Positions 39,579 through 48,486 are shown, numbered from the stretch's first letter. The stretch is 64,000 bases of DNA from CAYXLI01 sp964464925 (GCA_964464925.1 CAYXLI010000013.1:1-64000), one strand, 5' to 3'. The notes: generated by a model from the letters alone, not told the origin. Numbers and translations are program-made.

Positions 39579-41963
39579 TTATTGGCAGGCCTCGCACGAT
39601 TCGGGATTTTCCAGAGAGCAGGCCACTGCCCGTGCGGTGGCCTCGTTCGATAGGGGAACCGTCGCTTTGGCAATTCTCGAAGCCGGCCGCGACCGCAAAT
39701 AGTATGTCGTCTTCAGGCCTTTCTTCCATGCATGCATATACATCGAGGAGAGCTTACCAATCGTGGGGCTTTCGACGAACAGGTTGAGCGACTGGCTCTG
39801 ATCGATAAACGCTCCGCGCGCAGCGGCCATGTCGATGAGGGACCGCATCGGGATCTCCCAAACTGTCCGGTAGACTTCACGCAGAGCCGCCGGAACTTCG
39901 GCGATAGCTTGAACTGAACCCTCGGCGAGTTTCAGCCGGTTCCGCACATCCTCCGTCCACAGATTGAGCTCCTTAAGCTCAGCGGCCAGATACCGGTTGA
40001 CCTGGATGAAGTCGCCTGAGAGTGTTTCACGTTTGAACAAGTTCGAAATCTGCGGTTCAATACATTCGTAGCAGCCCGCAATTGAGGCAATCGTCGCCGT
40101 CGGAGCGATGGCGATCAATAACGAGTTCCGCAGACCGTTGCGCCGGATTCGCTCACGCAGGGCATCCCAGCGTTCTGGATCAGACGGCGTAACGCCCCAT
40201 ACATCGAATTGCAGGCGTCCCTGAGCCGCGCGTGTCTCGGGAAATGATTCATGCGGACCGAAGATGGATGCCAGATCGCAGGATGCCGTCAGCGCATGGT
40301 AGTAGATTTCCTCCTGGATGCGCGCTGATAAGGTTCGCGCCGCATCGGAGTCAAAGGGCAGTTTCAACTGGAAGAACACATCCTGCAAACCCATAAGGCC
40401 GAGTCCGACGGGTCTCCAACGCCGATTCGAAGCCTGTGCCGTAGCCGTCGGATAGAAGTTAATGTCGATGACACGATCGAGAAACGGTACAGCCCGGCTC
40501 ACGGTGGCGGCGAGTTTCTCGAAATCGAACTGGCCGTTCTTTACGTGGCGCGCAAGATTGATCGATCCGAGATTGCAGACCGCTGTTTCGGATTGCGATG
40601 TCACCTCCGTGATCTCAGTGCAAAGATTACTCAGGTGGATGACGTTGTGGGAGAGTCCGGTCTGGTTTGATTTCTCGTTGCATGCGTCCTTGAAGGTCAT
40701 CCAGCCATTGCCTGTCTCGGCCAGCGTGCGCATCATCCGTGAATACAAATCCCTTGCTCTTACCTGGCGTTCATACAGTTGTGCGGCTTCCGCTTCGAGG
40801 TAGGCGCGCCGGAAGCTTTCGCCAAACAGGTCGGGGAACTGCGGCACTTTGGCTGGATCGAACAGAGACCAGTTTCCATCAGCCTCTACCCGCTCCATGA
40901 AAAGGTCCGGAATCCAGTGCGCAAGGTTCAGGTTATAGGTCCGCCGTGCTTCGTCTCCGGTGTTGTCCCTCAATTCGAGAAAATCTTCAATATCGGCGTG
41001 CCAGGGTTCCAGGTACACGCAGCACGCGCCCTTGCGCTTGCCGCCCTGGTTTACAGCGAGAACCGAAGAGTCCAGTGTTTTCAGCCAGGGGACGATGCCA
41101 TTCGATTGCCCGTTCGTCCCTCGAATCAGAGAACCGCGCGATCGGATCCGATGATAGGCTAGCCCGACTCCGCCGGCAAATTTGGACAGGAGCGCCACAT
41201 CTTTGTAGCGATCGTAAATCGATTCCAGATTGTCGCCCGGAGAATCCAGCAGGAAGCAGGAAGACATCTGCGAGTGTGTGATCCCGGAGTTGAACAGGGT
41301 GGGCGAACTCGGAAGGTATTCGAGAGCAGCCAGTAAGCGGTAAAAGTCCACCGCCTCGGAAGCATTTTGCGAAAGTCCACACGCCACGCGGAGAAAGAAA
41401 TATTGCGGCGTCTCCAGAACCTCCCGGGTCAACGGATTCTTCAGCAGGTAACGGTCGTAGACAGTCCGGATACCGAAGAATTCGAAGCGGTCCGAATAGA
41501 GATCATCGATTGCGCTATTGAGTTTGCGGGCATTCGCGCGGACAAACGCGGCGGTCTCTTCCGAGATCAGCCCTGCGCGGCAACCGGCCTCGATCGATTG
41601 TGAGAACGAAAAGATGTTTTGGTTCTGCACCTCCTTCTCGATGAAGTGACCGAGCAGACGCGCGGCGAGCCGCGAATATTCCGGCTCTTCCGCGATCAGC
41701 GATGCCGCAGTCTGGATCGATAGGGCATCAAGCTCCTTCGTTGTCGATCCATCGTAGAGCCCCCCGATTGTCTTAATGGCCACGCGCATCGGATCCACGT
41801 TAGTGAGTCCAATAGCCGAGCGTTCCACGGCACGGATGATTTTATCGACCATGACAGGCTCGAAAGCACCGCTGCGCTTACGAACCCGCATGCTGGTAGG
41901 CGGAACCTCTGCGTGAATGCCGGGGATTAGATCCGTGGTTGTAAAGGAATTTGTCGTGGCCAC
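39579..41963 (-). CDS. nrdA: Ribonucleotide reductase class Ia large subunit
   Basis: 794 residues from GTG 41963 (GAAAGG upstream; earlier in-frame codons lie in the riboswitch leader). An ATP-cone (MRVRKRSGAFEPV, about 25-110) gives overall allosteric control. Active site: Cys236 (SSCFLLD), Asn446-Leu-Cys448-Thr-Glu450 (thiyl-radical Cys448) and Cys463. The C-terminal redox pair is ESCEACQ. It reduces NDPs to dNDPs together with NrdB. Regulation is by the upstream cobalamin riboswitch: high B12 should shut this B12-independent enzyme off. Confidence 0.96.
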   Translation of the reverse strand: MATTNSFTTTDLIPGIHAEVPPTSMRVRKRSGAFEPVMVDKIIRAVERSAIGLTNVDPMRVAIKTIGGLYDGSTTKELDALSIQTAASLIAEEPEYSRLAARLLGHFIEKEVQNQNIFSFSQSIEAGCRAGLISEETAAFVRANARKLNSAIDDLYSDRFEFFGIRTVYDRYLLKNPLTREVLETPQYFFLRVACGLSQNASEAVDFYRLLAALEYLPSSPTLFNSGITHSQMSSCFLLDSPGDNLESIYDRYKDVALLSKFAGGVGLAYHRIRSRGSLIRGTNGQSNGIVPWLKTLDSSVLAVNQGGKRKGACCVYLEPWHADIEDFLELRDNTGDEARRTYNLNLAHWIPDLFMERVEADGNWSLFDPAKVPQFPDLFGESFRRAYLEAEAAQLYERQVRARDLYSRMMRTLAETGNGWMTFKDACNEKSNQTGLSHNVIHLSNLCTEITEVTSQSETAVCNLGSINLARHVKNGQFDFEKLAATVSRAVPFLDRVIDINFYPTATAQASNRRWRPVGLGLMGLQDVFFQLKLPFDSDAARTLSARIQEEIYYHALTASCDLASIFGPHESFPETRAAQGRLQFDVWGVTPSDPERWDALRERIRRNGLRNSLLIAIAPTATIASIAGCYECIEPQISNLFKRETLSGDFIQVNRYLAAELKELNLWTEDVRNRLKLAEGSVQAIAEVPAALREVYRTVWEIPMRSLIDMAAARGAFIDQSQSLNLFVESPTIGKLSSMYMHAWKKGLKTTYYLRSRPASRIAKATVPLSNEATARAVACSLENPESCEACQ

Positions 41964-42079
41964 TCTGCACCTTTCAGCCGGGCAGGGGAGAGCGGCAGGA
42001 ATCACCGCAGCCTGAAAAAGCCATGCGGCGCCAGCACCAGCCCTTCCCTCGAGGCTCGTGATCATACAGCACATTTGTG

Positions 42080-42270
42080 CTGGCTTCCGGCAGGTGTTCG
42101 GACTTGCAGGCTCAAGCTCGATTCGCTTTCCTAGTACCCATCGCTTCCCGGCCGACTAATTCGGGGGCCAGTGCTTACCTGACGGGGTTCGTTCCTGCTT
42201 ACCGCTGCGGGGCAGTCCTGGATTTTCACCAGGTTCCCTTTTTTCACTTCCAGTGCGGAAGGCCGATAGC
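42080..42270 (-). promoter_or_regulatory. Cobalamin (B12) riboswitch upstream of nrdAB
   Basis: On the minus strand the conserved pieces appear in order: AAGGGAACC, GGTGAAAATCC, GGACTGCCCCGCAGCGGTAAG (B12-box core CTGCCCCGCAGCGGTAA), GTCAGG, CACTGG, CCGGGAAGCG, and AGCCTGCAAGTCCG followed by CACCTGCCGG. This is the standard adenosylcobalamin aptamer. About 115 nt separate it from the nrdA GTG. I see no clear terminator hairpin with a U-tract there, so control may act on translation. Confidence 0.93.
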
Positions 42271-42276
42271 AAAATC

Positions 42277-42306
42277 AATATACGGTGGTGCCTCGTGGTG
42301 TGTCAA
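42277..42306 (-). promoter_or_regulatory. Sigma-70-type promoter of the riboswitch-nrdAB transcript
   Basis: Minus strand TTGACA (42306-42301), 18 nt, TATATT (42282-42277). The start of transcription near 42270 coincides with the 5' edge of the aptamer. Confidence 0.7.
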
Positions 42307-42448
42307 CAACTAATTGTGGTCTCGTGGAAAATAGCGATGCAGGGTTGCGTAGACAAAAGATACTGGTTTTGGAGCCTTGACAACGTTCTTCGAATCAGTC
42401 AGGCTAGTACGCTTGGGGTCCCCCCGACATCTTCCTTGGAGTTTGACT

Positions 42449-42465
42449 GCCCCTCGTGAAGGGGC
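42449..42465 (+). promoter_or_regulatory. Hairpin covering the yajC ribosome-binding region
   Basis: GCCCCT (42449-42454), CGTGA loop, AGGGGC (42460-42465): a perfect 6-bp G+C-rich stem that includes the GAAGGGG purine run in front of yajC. It could limit translation initiation. No regulator is known. Confidence 0.4.
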
Positions 42466-42786
42466 TTGCGCGTAAGCACCGTGTCTCCATCATTGCTTCT
42501 ACTGCAAAGCCAGCCGAGCCAATTCCTCAGCTTCGTCCCGCTGCTGCTCATCTTCGCCATTTTCTATCTTCTTTTGTTCCTTCCCATGCAGCGCCAGAAG
42601 AAGCAGATGAAGCAGATGCTGGAAGGACTCAAGAGCGGCAATATAGTACAAACCTCGGGTGGCATTGTCGGCACCATCATCTCTCTGAACTCGGAAGATG
42701 ATACCCTTGTGATTAGGGTCAAGCCCGACAACATCAAACTGCAGGTCGCGCGTAGCGCCGTCGCAGCTCTCATCTCAGAAAAATAG
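42466..42786 (+). CDS. yajC: YajC, SecDF-associated preprotein translocase subunit
   Basis: 106 residues from TTG 42466; a GTG at 42481 would give 101 and is also possible. One membrane helix (FVPLLLIFAIFYLLLFLPM), then the YajC signature QRQKKQMKQMLEGLKSGN, VQTSGGIVGTI and VIRVKPDNIKLQVARSAVAAL. It binds SecDF in the inner membrane and assists protein export. secD follows after 12 nt. Confidence 0.93.
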   Translation: MRVSTVSPSLLLLQSQPSQFLSFVPLLLIFAIFYLLLFLPMQRQKKQMKQMLEGLKSGNIVQTSGGIVGTIISLNSEDDTLVIRVKPDNIKLQVARSAVAALISEK

Positions 42787-42798
42787 GCATCCACGAGC

Positions 42799-44415
42799 AT
42801 GAATCAGAGTTTGAAAATCAAAGCCGCGGTCATCGTTGCTGTCATCCTGGTCAGCATCTATGGACTGATTGGCCTTCCCAAGTCCGGATCCGAACTTGTC
42901 TCCAACTGGGAAAAGAATATCCGCCTCGGTCTCGACCTGAAGGGCGGCAGTAACCTCGTTCTCCAGGTCCAGGTTCAGGATGCGTTTAACGCCGAAGCGG
43001 CGCAGACTGTCGATCGCCTGAAAGATGACTTGACGAAGTCCAGCATTAATTATTCCGCCGTCGACAACACGGAAGCCAAAACTATCGAGACTGCCGACCA
43101 GGCCGCGGTCAACATCCGCGGAATTCCGGCTGACAAGACCAGCCAGTTTCGTGCCCTGGTTGCGGACAAGTACGCCCAGTGGGTATTGACCCCGGCCAAC
43201 GCAACCGACTACCGCATGACCTTGAAGCCGAGCGAGGCTCTCAACCTCCGCCGCGCTACCGTCGAGAACAGCATTCGTACGATCGAAACGCGCATCAACG
43301 CGCTCGGCCTCTCCGAGCCTTCCGTCCAGCAGCGCGGCCGCAGCGATGCCGAAGCCGAGATCCTGGTGCAGCTCCCGGGCGTGGATGATCCGGCCCGCAT
43401 CAAACAACTGATCCAGACCACGGCCATGCTGGAACTCTATGAAGTAAAGGATGGCCCGTTCGCAACGGAAGAGGAGGCACGCGCCAAGCACGGCGGCGTC
43501 CTCCCGCTCAACACCAAATTGATCAAGGGGGCCGGCCGCGGCGACCAGTCGACTGGCTGGCTCCTGGTAACACGGAACCCTGTCATTCGTGGTGCGGATC
43601 TGCGTGATTCCAAGCCGCAGCAGGGCGAACTCGGCAAGTGGGAAACCAGCTTCGTACTCACTCAAGAGGCTGCCAAGCGCTTTGAGCGCTTCACGGAAGC
43701 CAACATCGGCAACCGCCTGGCGATCGTCCTCGATAACCAGTACCGCAGCGCGCCGGTCATCCAGAACAAGATCAGTGACACGGGCCGCATCACCGGCGCA
43801 GCCAGCCAGCAGGACGCCTCTGACCTCGCGCTCGTTCTTCGTGCCGGCTCGCTCCCGGCCAGTCTGCTTTACCTTGAAGAGCGTACGGTCGGTCCGTCGC
43901 TTGGAGCCGACTCCATCCATAAGGGGATTCTCGCCGGCGTAGTCGGTATTGTGGCTGTCGTGTTCGCCATGCTGGCGTACTACAAGCGTGCCGGCGTGAA
44001 CGCCACTCTCGCGCTCGTTCTGAACGCTCTCATCCTGCTCGCGGTTCTGAGCTACTTCGAAGCAGTGCTGACTCTGCCGGGTATCGCCGGATTTATTTTG
44101 ACCATTGGTATGGCGGTCGACAGTAATGTGCTGATCTTCGAACGTATCCGTGAAGAGTTGCGAAACGGTAAAGCCGTCGGTGCCGCCGTCGATACCGGAT
44201 TCGCGAAGGCCTTTCTCACCATCGTCGACACGCACGTAACCACGGTGGTCTCCTGCGCCTTCCTATTCCTCTTTGGAACGGGCGCGGTGAAGGGCTTCGC
44301 GGTTACACTCGTGATCGGCTTGATTGCCAACGTGTTTACAGCCGTGTTCGTTTCCAAGTTCATCTTCGATTGGGAGTTGTCCGGAAAACGGCAGCTCACC
44401 ACGCTGAGCATCTAG
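42799..44415 (+). CDS. secD: SecD, protein-export membrane protein
   Basis: 538 residues: N-terminal helix, the conserved IRLGLDLKGGSNLVLQV motif, a large periplasmic P1 region (about 30-360), and five C-terminal helices with VGPSLGADSIHKG, LTLPGIAGFILTIGMAVDSNVLIFERIREE (core GFILTIGMAVDSNVLIFERI). The Asp in AVDSN is the proton-relay residue of the family. With SecF it uses the proton motive force to complete translocation. secF is separated from it by 169 nt. Confidence 0.96.
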   Translation: MNQSLKIKAAVIVAVILVSIYGLIGLPKSGSELVSNWEKNIRLGLDLKGGSNLVLQVQVQDAFNAEAAQTVDRLKDDLTKSSINYSAVDNTEAKTIETADQAAVNIRGIPADKTSQFRALVADKYAQWVLTPANATDYRMTLKPSEALNLRRATVENSIRTIETRINALGLSEPSVQQRGRSDAEAEILVQLPGVDDPARIKQLIQTTAMLELYEVKDGPFATEEEARAKHGGVLPLNTKLIKGAGRGDQSTGWLLVTRNPVIRGADLRDSKPQQGELGKWETSFVLTQEAAKRFERFTEANIGNRLAIVLDNQYRSAPVIQNKISDTGRITGAASQQDASDLALVLRAGSLPASLLYLEERTVGPSLGADSIHKGILAGVVGIVAVVFAMLAYYKRAGVNATLALVLNALILLAVLSYFEAVLTLPGIAGFILTIGMAVDSNVLIFERIREELRNGKAVGAAVDTGFAKAFLTIVDTHVTTVVSCAFLFLFGTGAVKGFAVTLVIGLIANVFTAVFVSKFIFDWELSGKRQLTTLSI

Positions 44416-44527
44416 AGGCGGGACACTCCCGGTGCCGGCATTGCGCCAGCTCCGGGTACTCTCTTGTAAGTGTTTGAACGGTTTGAGTGTATCGCCGTTT
44501 TGTGATAACTTTTCTCAAGCCCTGACG

Positions 44528-44563
44528 GGAACTTTTGGTGGGTGCCGGTGTCTAAGTTAGACA
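44528..44563 (+). promoter_or_regulatory. ECF-sigma-type promoter overlapping a 15-bp palindrome, before secF
   Basis: GGAACTT (44528-44534), 16 nt, TCTAA (44551-44555): close to the GGAAC/GTCTAA form used by many ECF sigma factors. The -10 lies inside a perfect palindrome TGTCTAA-G-TTAGACA (44549-44563), a possible repressor site. The secF ATG is 21 nt downstream of the palindrome. Which sigma factor reads it cannot be told from the sequence. Confidence 0.55.
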
Positions 44564-44584
44564 AATGCCGGCGCGATTGGATTC

Positions 44585-45802
44585 ATGGAGTTATTTAAGA
44601 ACACAAATTTCGACTTCTTAGGGAAGAAGTGGCCCTTCATCATTGCCTCGCTGATCTTGACGGTGGCAGGCTTCGTGAGCCTCGCGGTGAAGGGTGGACC
44701 CCGGTACGGCATTGACTTCCGGGGTGGTGCGTTGGTGTATGTGAAGTTCGCCGATACTCCTCCGCAAGATCGCGTGCGTGCGGCGCTGGCCCCGAAGTTT
44801 CCGGGCGGTGTGCCCGACATCGTCGAAGTGAAGGGTGAGAACGAGCTGATCATCGGAACCGATCTTCGCGATGAAAAGAGCCTCCAGGAGGCCCGCGGAA
44901 CTATCGTGAACACTCTGGCGGAGAGCTTCGGGCAGGGCAGCGCCGGCAAGGCGGACGTGAACAACATCGGCCAGGCCGCCCTTGCTGACAGGCTCCGCGA
45001 CCCGCTCGCTGCAGCCGGTGCCGGACTCAATGAGCAGCAGTTGCAGGACCTGACCAAGGCGATCATGAAATATCGCGATACGCCAGGCCAGGGCGGCGGA
45101 ATCATCCGCAACATCAGCCAGCTTTCGGCGGTGCCGGGCGTCACGCCCACCGTCATGAACGTTTTGAACCAGCAGTTGTACGCCGCTCCCTACTCGATCC
45201 GCAATGTCGAGATCGTAGGTCCGAAGATCGGCGCCGAGTTGCAGCACCAGGCCATCTACGTCATTCTCTCCGCGCTCGGAGGCATGCTCATCTACATCGC
45301 CTTCCGGTTCGAGTGGATCTATGGCGTAGCTGCCGTCATCGCGGTCTTTCACGACACGCTGATCACCATCGGCCTGTTCTCCATTTTCAATAAGGAGATC
45401 GATCTCACGGTCGTGGCCGCGCTGCTCACGTTGGTTGGTTATTCGATGAATGATACGATCGTTGTCTTCGATCGTATCCGCGAAAACTTGAAGATCATGC
45501 GCAGAGAGAAGCTGGAAGACCTTATCAACATCAGCGTCAACCAGACTCTGAGCCGGACGATCCTCACCTCGGGTCTCACCCTGCTCACTGCCCTTTCGCT
45601 TTGGCTCTTCGGCGGTAGTAAGCTGAATGGGTTCTCTTTCGCACTAGTCGTTGGCATCATTGTCGGTACGTACTCTTCGATCTTCATCGCCAGTCCGATC
45701 CTGATCTTCTGGCAGAATTATGTAGAAAAACGGAAAGCCGCAGCTGTGCCTGCCTCCGCAGCAAGCCCGGTTCGGCGTACTCCGCTGAAGACAACTAAAT
45801 GA
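44585..45802 (+). CDS. secF: SecF, protein-export membrane protein
   Basis: 405 residues from ATG 44585. NFDFLGKKWPFIIAS at the start, YGIDFRGGALVYVKF motif, periplasmic segment to about residue 215, then five helices with VGPKIGAELQHQA, GYSMNDTIVVFDRIREN and SRTILTSGLTLLTALSLWLFGG (core TSGLTLLTALSLWLFGG). Partner of SecD. Unusually it is not directly joined to secD but has its own likely promoter and leads into the tonB-exb genes. Confidence 0.96.
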   Translation: MELFKNTNFDFLGKKWPFIIASLILTVAGFVSLAVKGGPRYGIDFRGGALVYVKFADTPPQDRVRAALAPKFPGGVPDIVEVKGENELIIGTDLRDEKSLQEARGTIVNTLAESFGQGSAGKADVNNIGQAALADRLRDPLAAAGAGLNEQQLQDLTKAIMKYRDTPGQGGGIIRNISQLSAVPGVTPTVMNVLNQQLYAAPYSIRNVEIVGPKIGAELQHQAIYVILSALGGMLIYIAFRFEWIYGVAAVIAVFHDTLITIGLFSIFNKEIDLTVVAALLTLVGYSMNDTIVVFDRIRENLKIMRREKLEDLINISVNQTLSRTILTSGLTLLTALSLWLFGGSKLNGFSFALVVGIIVGTYSSIFIASPILIFWQNYVEKRKAAAVPASAASPVRRTPLKTTK

Positions 45803-45864
45803 TCCGCATGCCGGCGCAGCGGCCTCCGCAGGGAGCTGCGTTCCGGTAGGGAGGTTGAACTCGT

Positions 45865-46626
45865 ATGTTTGAACAGACCTTTGTCGAGGGCGCAAATAAG
45901 ACACGCAAAAGCGCGTCGGTGTTCATCTCGTTTATCCTGCAGGTGATCGCCGTCACGGTCTTCGTGATCATTCCCCTCATCTTTACGGATACTCTGCCCA
46001 AGACGCAGTTGACTAGCTTCCTTGTGGCGCCTCCGCCTCCTCCGCCTCCGCCTCCTCCTCCGGCGGCAGCCCCCGTGAAAGTGGTAAAGGTGGTTCCGCG
46101 TCAGTTTGACGCCGGCCGCCTCATGGCGCCCAAGACGATTCCGAAAGAAATCGCCGCAATCAAGGAAGAAGAGCTTCCGCCCGTTGCCGGTACCCCCGGT
46201 GTGGTCGGCGGCGTTCCCGGTGGTGTACCCGGCGGTACGCCCGGCGGCGTCTTAGGTGGTATCATCGGTTCCGTCCCGACGGCAGCTCCGCCGCCACCTC
46301 CTCCCGTGAAGGAGGCTCCGAAGCCAGTCACGCCGAAGCAGATTCGCGTGGGTGGTAACGTACAAAGCGCGAAGCTGGTCCGTCAGCCGAAGCCGCAGTA
46401 TCCGCAACTCGCCAAACAGGCCCGAATTCAGGGTACTGTGCGGTTTAATGCGGTCATCGGAAAAGATGGCACGATTCAGAATCTCACCCTGGTCAGCGGT
46501 CACCCCTTGCTGGTTCCATCAGCCCAGGAGGCCGTTCGCCAGTGGGTGTATCAGCCGACGTTGCTCAATGGCGAGCCCGTCGAAGTGGTCACCACGATTG
46601 ATGTGAACTTCACCCTGAGCCAGTAA
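45865..46626 (+). CDS. tonB: TonB-family energy transducer
   Basis: 253 residues. N-terminal inner-membrane helix (about 19-40), an 11-proline run (residues 56-66), a periplasmic linker with Gly-Gly-Val-Pro type repeats (GVPGGVPGGTPGGVLGG), and the TonB C-terminal domain (PKPQYPQLAKQARIQGTVRF, VRQWVYQPTLLNGEPVEV). It carries energy from ExbBD to outer-membrane receptors. 62 nt after secF and ahead of exbB. Confidence 0.93.
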   Translation: MFEQTFVEGANKTRKSASVFISFILQVIAVTVFVIIPLIFTDTLPKTQLTSFLVAPPPPPPPPPPPAAAPVKVVKVVPRQFDAGRLMAPKTIPKEIAAIKEEELPPVAGTPGVVGGVPGGVPGGTPGGVLGGIIGSVPTAAPPPPPPVKEAPKPVTPKQIRVGGNVQSAKLVRQPKPQYPQLAKQARIQGTVRFNAVIGKDGTIQNLTLVSGHPLLVPSAQEAVRQWVYQPTLLNGEPVEVVTTIDVNFTLSQ

Positions 46627-46699
46627 CGGCTCATCGCGAGGTTTAAGGTTTAGGGAAGTTATTTCAATTTTCAATTCAACTCGCAGGAGATAACACAGA

Positions 46700-47443
46700 A
46701 TGTTGGTTCAATTGCAACTTTGGGCGTTCCTGTTCCTCCAGGAAGCCAATGCAGGCGCCTCTATCAGTTTCGATCCGCGCCAGATGTGGGGCAACATGAC
46801 CGTTCTTGGTAAGACGGTCGTCGGCATCCTCTTCGTCATGTCCGCCTGGTCCATCGGCGTCATGATCGATCGCCTTATGGCGTTCAATGCGGCTCGCAAG
46901 CAGTCCCGTCAGTTCGCCCCGGCAGTTGCCGGTGCGCTCCGCGAGGGCAAGCTGGATGAGGCAATCAAAATCGCTGACCGGTACCGCAAGAGCCATCTGG
47001 CCAAGGTTGTCGTCGCCGGTCTGCAGGAATTCCGCGCCCACCAGGAATCGTCCGACATCCCCGGTGAAGAACTCGAAGCGTCCAAGCGCGCTCTCGACCG
47101 CTCTGAAGCAATCGTGCACGCCGAACTGAAGCGCGGCATCAGCTCGCTCGCGACCATCGGTTCCACCGCACCCTTCGTCGGTTTGTTCGGTACGGTCGTC
47201 GGTATCATCAACGCGTTCCGCGGCATCGCGTCGGAAAAGAGCGCCGGTCTCGGTGCTGTCTCCGCCGGTATTTCGGAAGCGCTCGTCACCACCGCTATCG
47301 GCCTTCTGGTAGCTATCCCGGCTGTCTGGATGTTCAACTTCTTCACTAATAAGTTGGAAGCATTCGACGTCGAAATGGGCAACTCCAGCTCGGAGTTGAT
47401 CGACTACTTCATCAAGCGGACCCAGAAGGCCGCCCGTAAGTAG
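46700..47443 (+). CDS. exbB: MotA/TolQ/ExbB-family proton channel protein
   Basis: 247 residues with three helices (about 37-57, 150-172, 190-215). GSTAPFVGLFGTVVGIINAF and GISEALVTTAIGLLVAIPAV are the conserved channel helices that pair with the ExbD Asp. An N-terminal periplasmic stretch (LQEANAGASISFDP) precedes helix 1. ExbB and TolQ cannot be told apart by sequence alone; the tonB neighbour favours ExbB. Confidence 0.92.
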   Translation: MLVQLQLWAFLFLQEANAGASISFDPRQMWGNMTVLGKTVVGILFVMSAWSIGVMIDRLMAFNAARKQSRQFAPAVAGALREGKLDEAIKIADRYRKSHLAKVVVAGLQEFRAHQESSDIPGEELEASKRALDRSEAIVHAELKRGISSLATIGSTAPFVGLFGTVVGIINAFRGIASEKSAGLGAVSAGISEALVTTAIGLLVAIPAVWMFNFFTNKLEAFDVEMGNSSSELIDYFIKRTQKAARK

Positions 47444-47535
47444 TTCTCAGTCAGCAAGCAAGCGAGTTGAATTCGTGATGTGTCCGGCAGTCTGCAAAGC
47501 CTGCCGGATGCACACAGGAGAAAAGGAAATCGGCT

Positions 47536-47991
47536 ATGGAAAAGAAAAAGGCCGCTCCCCCGGTTGCAGACATTAACGTCACCCCCATGGTGGACGTCAT
47601 GCTCGTCCTGCTGATCATCTTCATCGTCATCACTCCCATGTTGAACAAAGGTATCGGCGTCGACATGGTGAAGACGAAGAATCCGGTCAAGATGCAGGCT
47701 GCGGACAAGGAAGATGCTGTTCTCATCGCGGTCACTCGCGACGGCAAGACCTTCCTCGGTACGAATCCAATGGCGCCCGACCAATTGCCCGCCAAGGTGA
47801 AAGATATGCTCACCAACAAGCTGGACAAGACGGTGTACGTTCGCGCCGATTCGCGCGCCCGCTATGAACGCGTCGTCGATGTCGTCGACAATCTTCGTTC
47901 CGCCGGCGTCGATCAGCTCGGTCTGCTGACCGAGAAGCAGCAGGAAAAGGGCAGTGCCAAACCTGCGACTCCCGCCCCAAGCGGTGAATAG
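47536..47991 (+). CDS. exbD: ExbD/TolR-family protein, first copy
   Basis: 151 residues. Cytoplasmic start (MEKKKAAPPVADINVTP), single helix with the essential Asp20 (MVDVMLVLLIIFIVITPML), then a periplasmic domain (VYVRADSRARYERVVDVVDNL, core of the dimer fold) ending QLGLLTEK. Couples proton flow through ExbB to TonB. Good ribosome-binding site in the 92-nt gap after exbB. Confidence 0.92.
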   Translation: MEKKKAAPPVADINVTPMVDVMLVLLIIFIVITPMLNKGIGVDMVKTKNPVKMQAADKEDAVLIAVTRDGKTFLGTNPMAPDQLPAKVKDMLTNKLDKTVYVRADSRARYERVVDVVDNLRSAGVDQLGLLTEKQQEKGSAKPATPAPSGE

Positions 47992-48054
47992 CGCGCAGGT
48001 GCAGGTTTAGGGGCCTGTAGATTCAAGAATTCGTAGTTACTAAGGAGCAATCTT

Positions 48055-48483
48055 ATGGCAATGGCAGTGGGTGGTGGTAAAGGAGCCAGAGCGGATATCA
48101 ACGTGACACCGTTGATTGACGTGCTGCTGGTGCTGCTTATCATCTTCATGGTGATCACGCCTTTGGACCAGATGGGTTTGGATGCGCTTGTCCCGCAGCC
48201 TCCTCCGCCGAACGCGCCTCCGCCGGATCCGCACAATGATCGCACCGTGGTCGTCATCATCGATAAAGACCACAAAATGATGATCAACACGGAGCCGACG
48301 GATGAGAACCGGCTCGGGGACCGGCTTCAGGAAATCTTCAAGACGCGTGCCGAAAAGGTCGTCTTCGTCAAAGGTGATCCCGATCTGGAGTTCAAGTACG
48401 TCGCGAACGCGATTGACATCGCAAAGGGCGCCGGCATCGACAAGGTCGGTCTCATGACGGCCAAAATGGAGGCTGGACAATAA
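48055..48483 (+). CDS. exbD: ExbD/TolR-family protein, second copy
   Basis: 142 residues, paralogous to the gene before it: GARADINVTPLIDVLLVLLI with Asp22 in the helix, a Pro-rich segment after it (PQPPPPNAPPPDP), and a periplasmic domain (VVFVKGDPDLEFKYVANAID). Two ExbD copies are common in this kind of Ton/Tol cluster and may form a heteromeric channel. The next start follows 3 nt after the stop. Confidence 0.92.
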   Translation: MAMAVGGGKGARADINVTPLIDVLLVLLIIFMVITPLDQMGLDALVPQPPPPNAPPPDPHNDRTVVVIIDKDHKMMINTEPTDENRLGDRLQEIFKTRAEKVVFVKGDPDLEFKYVANAIDIAKGAGIDKVGLMTAKMEAGQ

Positions 48484-48486
48484 TCC

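Noticed and set aside
42775..44235. 486-codon antisense ORF inside secD
   Set aside because: Shadow of secD; no recognisable protein and no ribosome-binding site.
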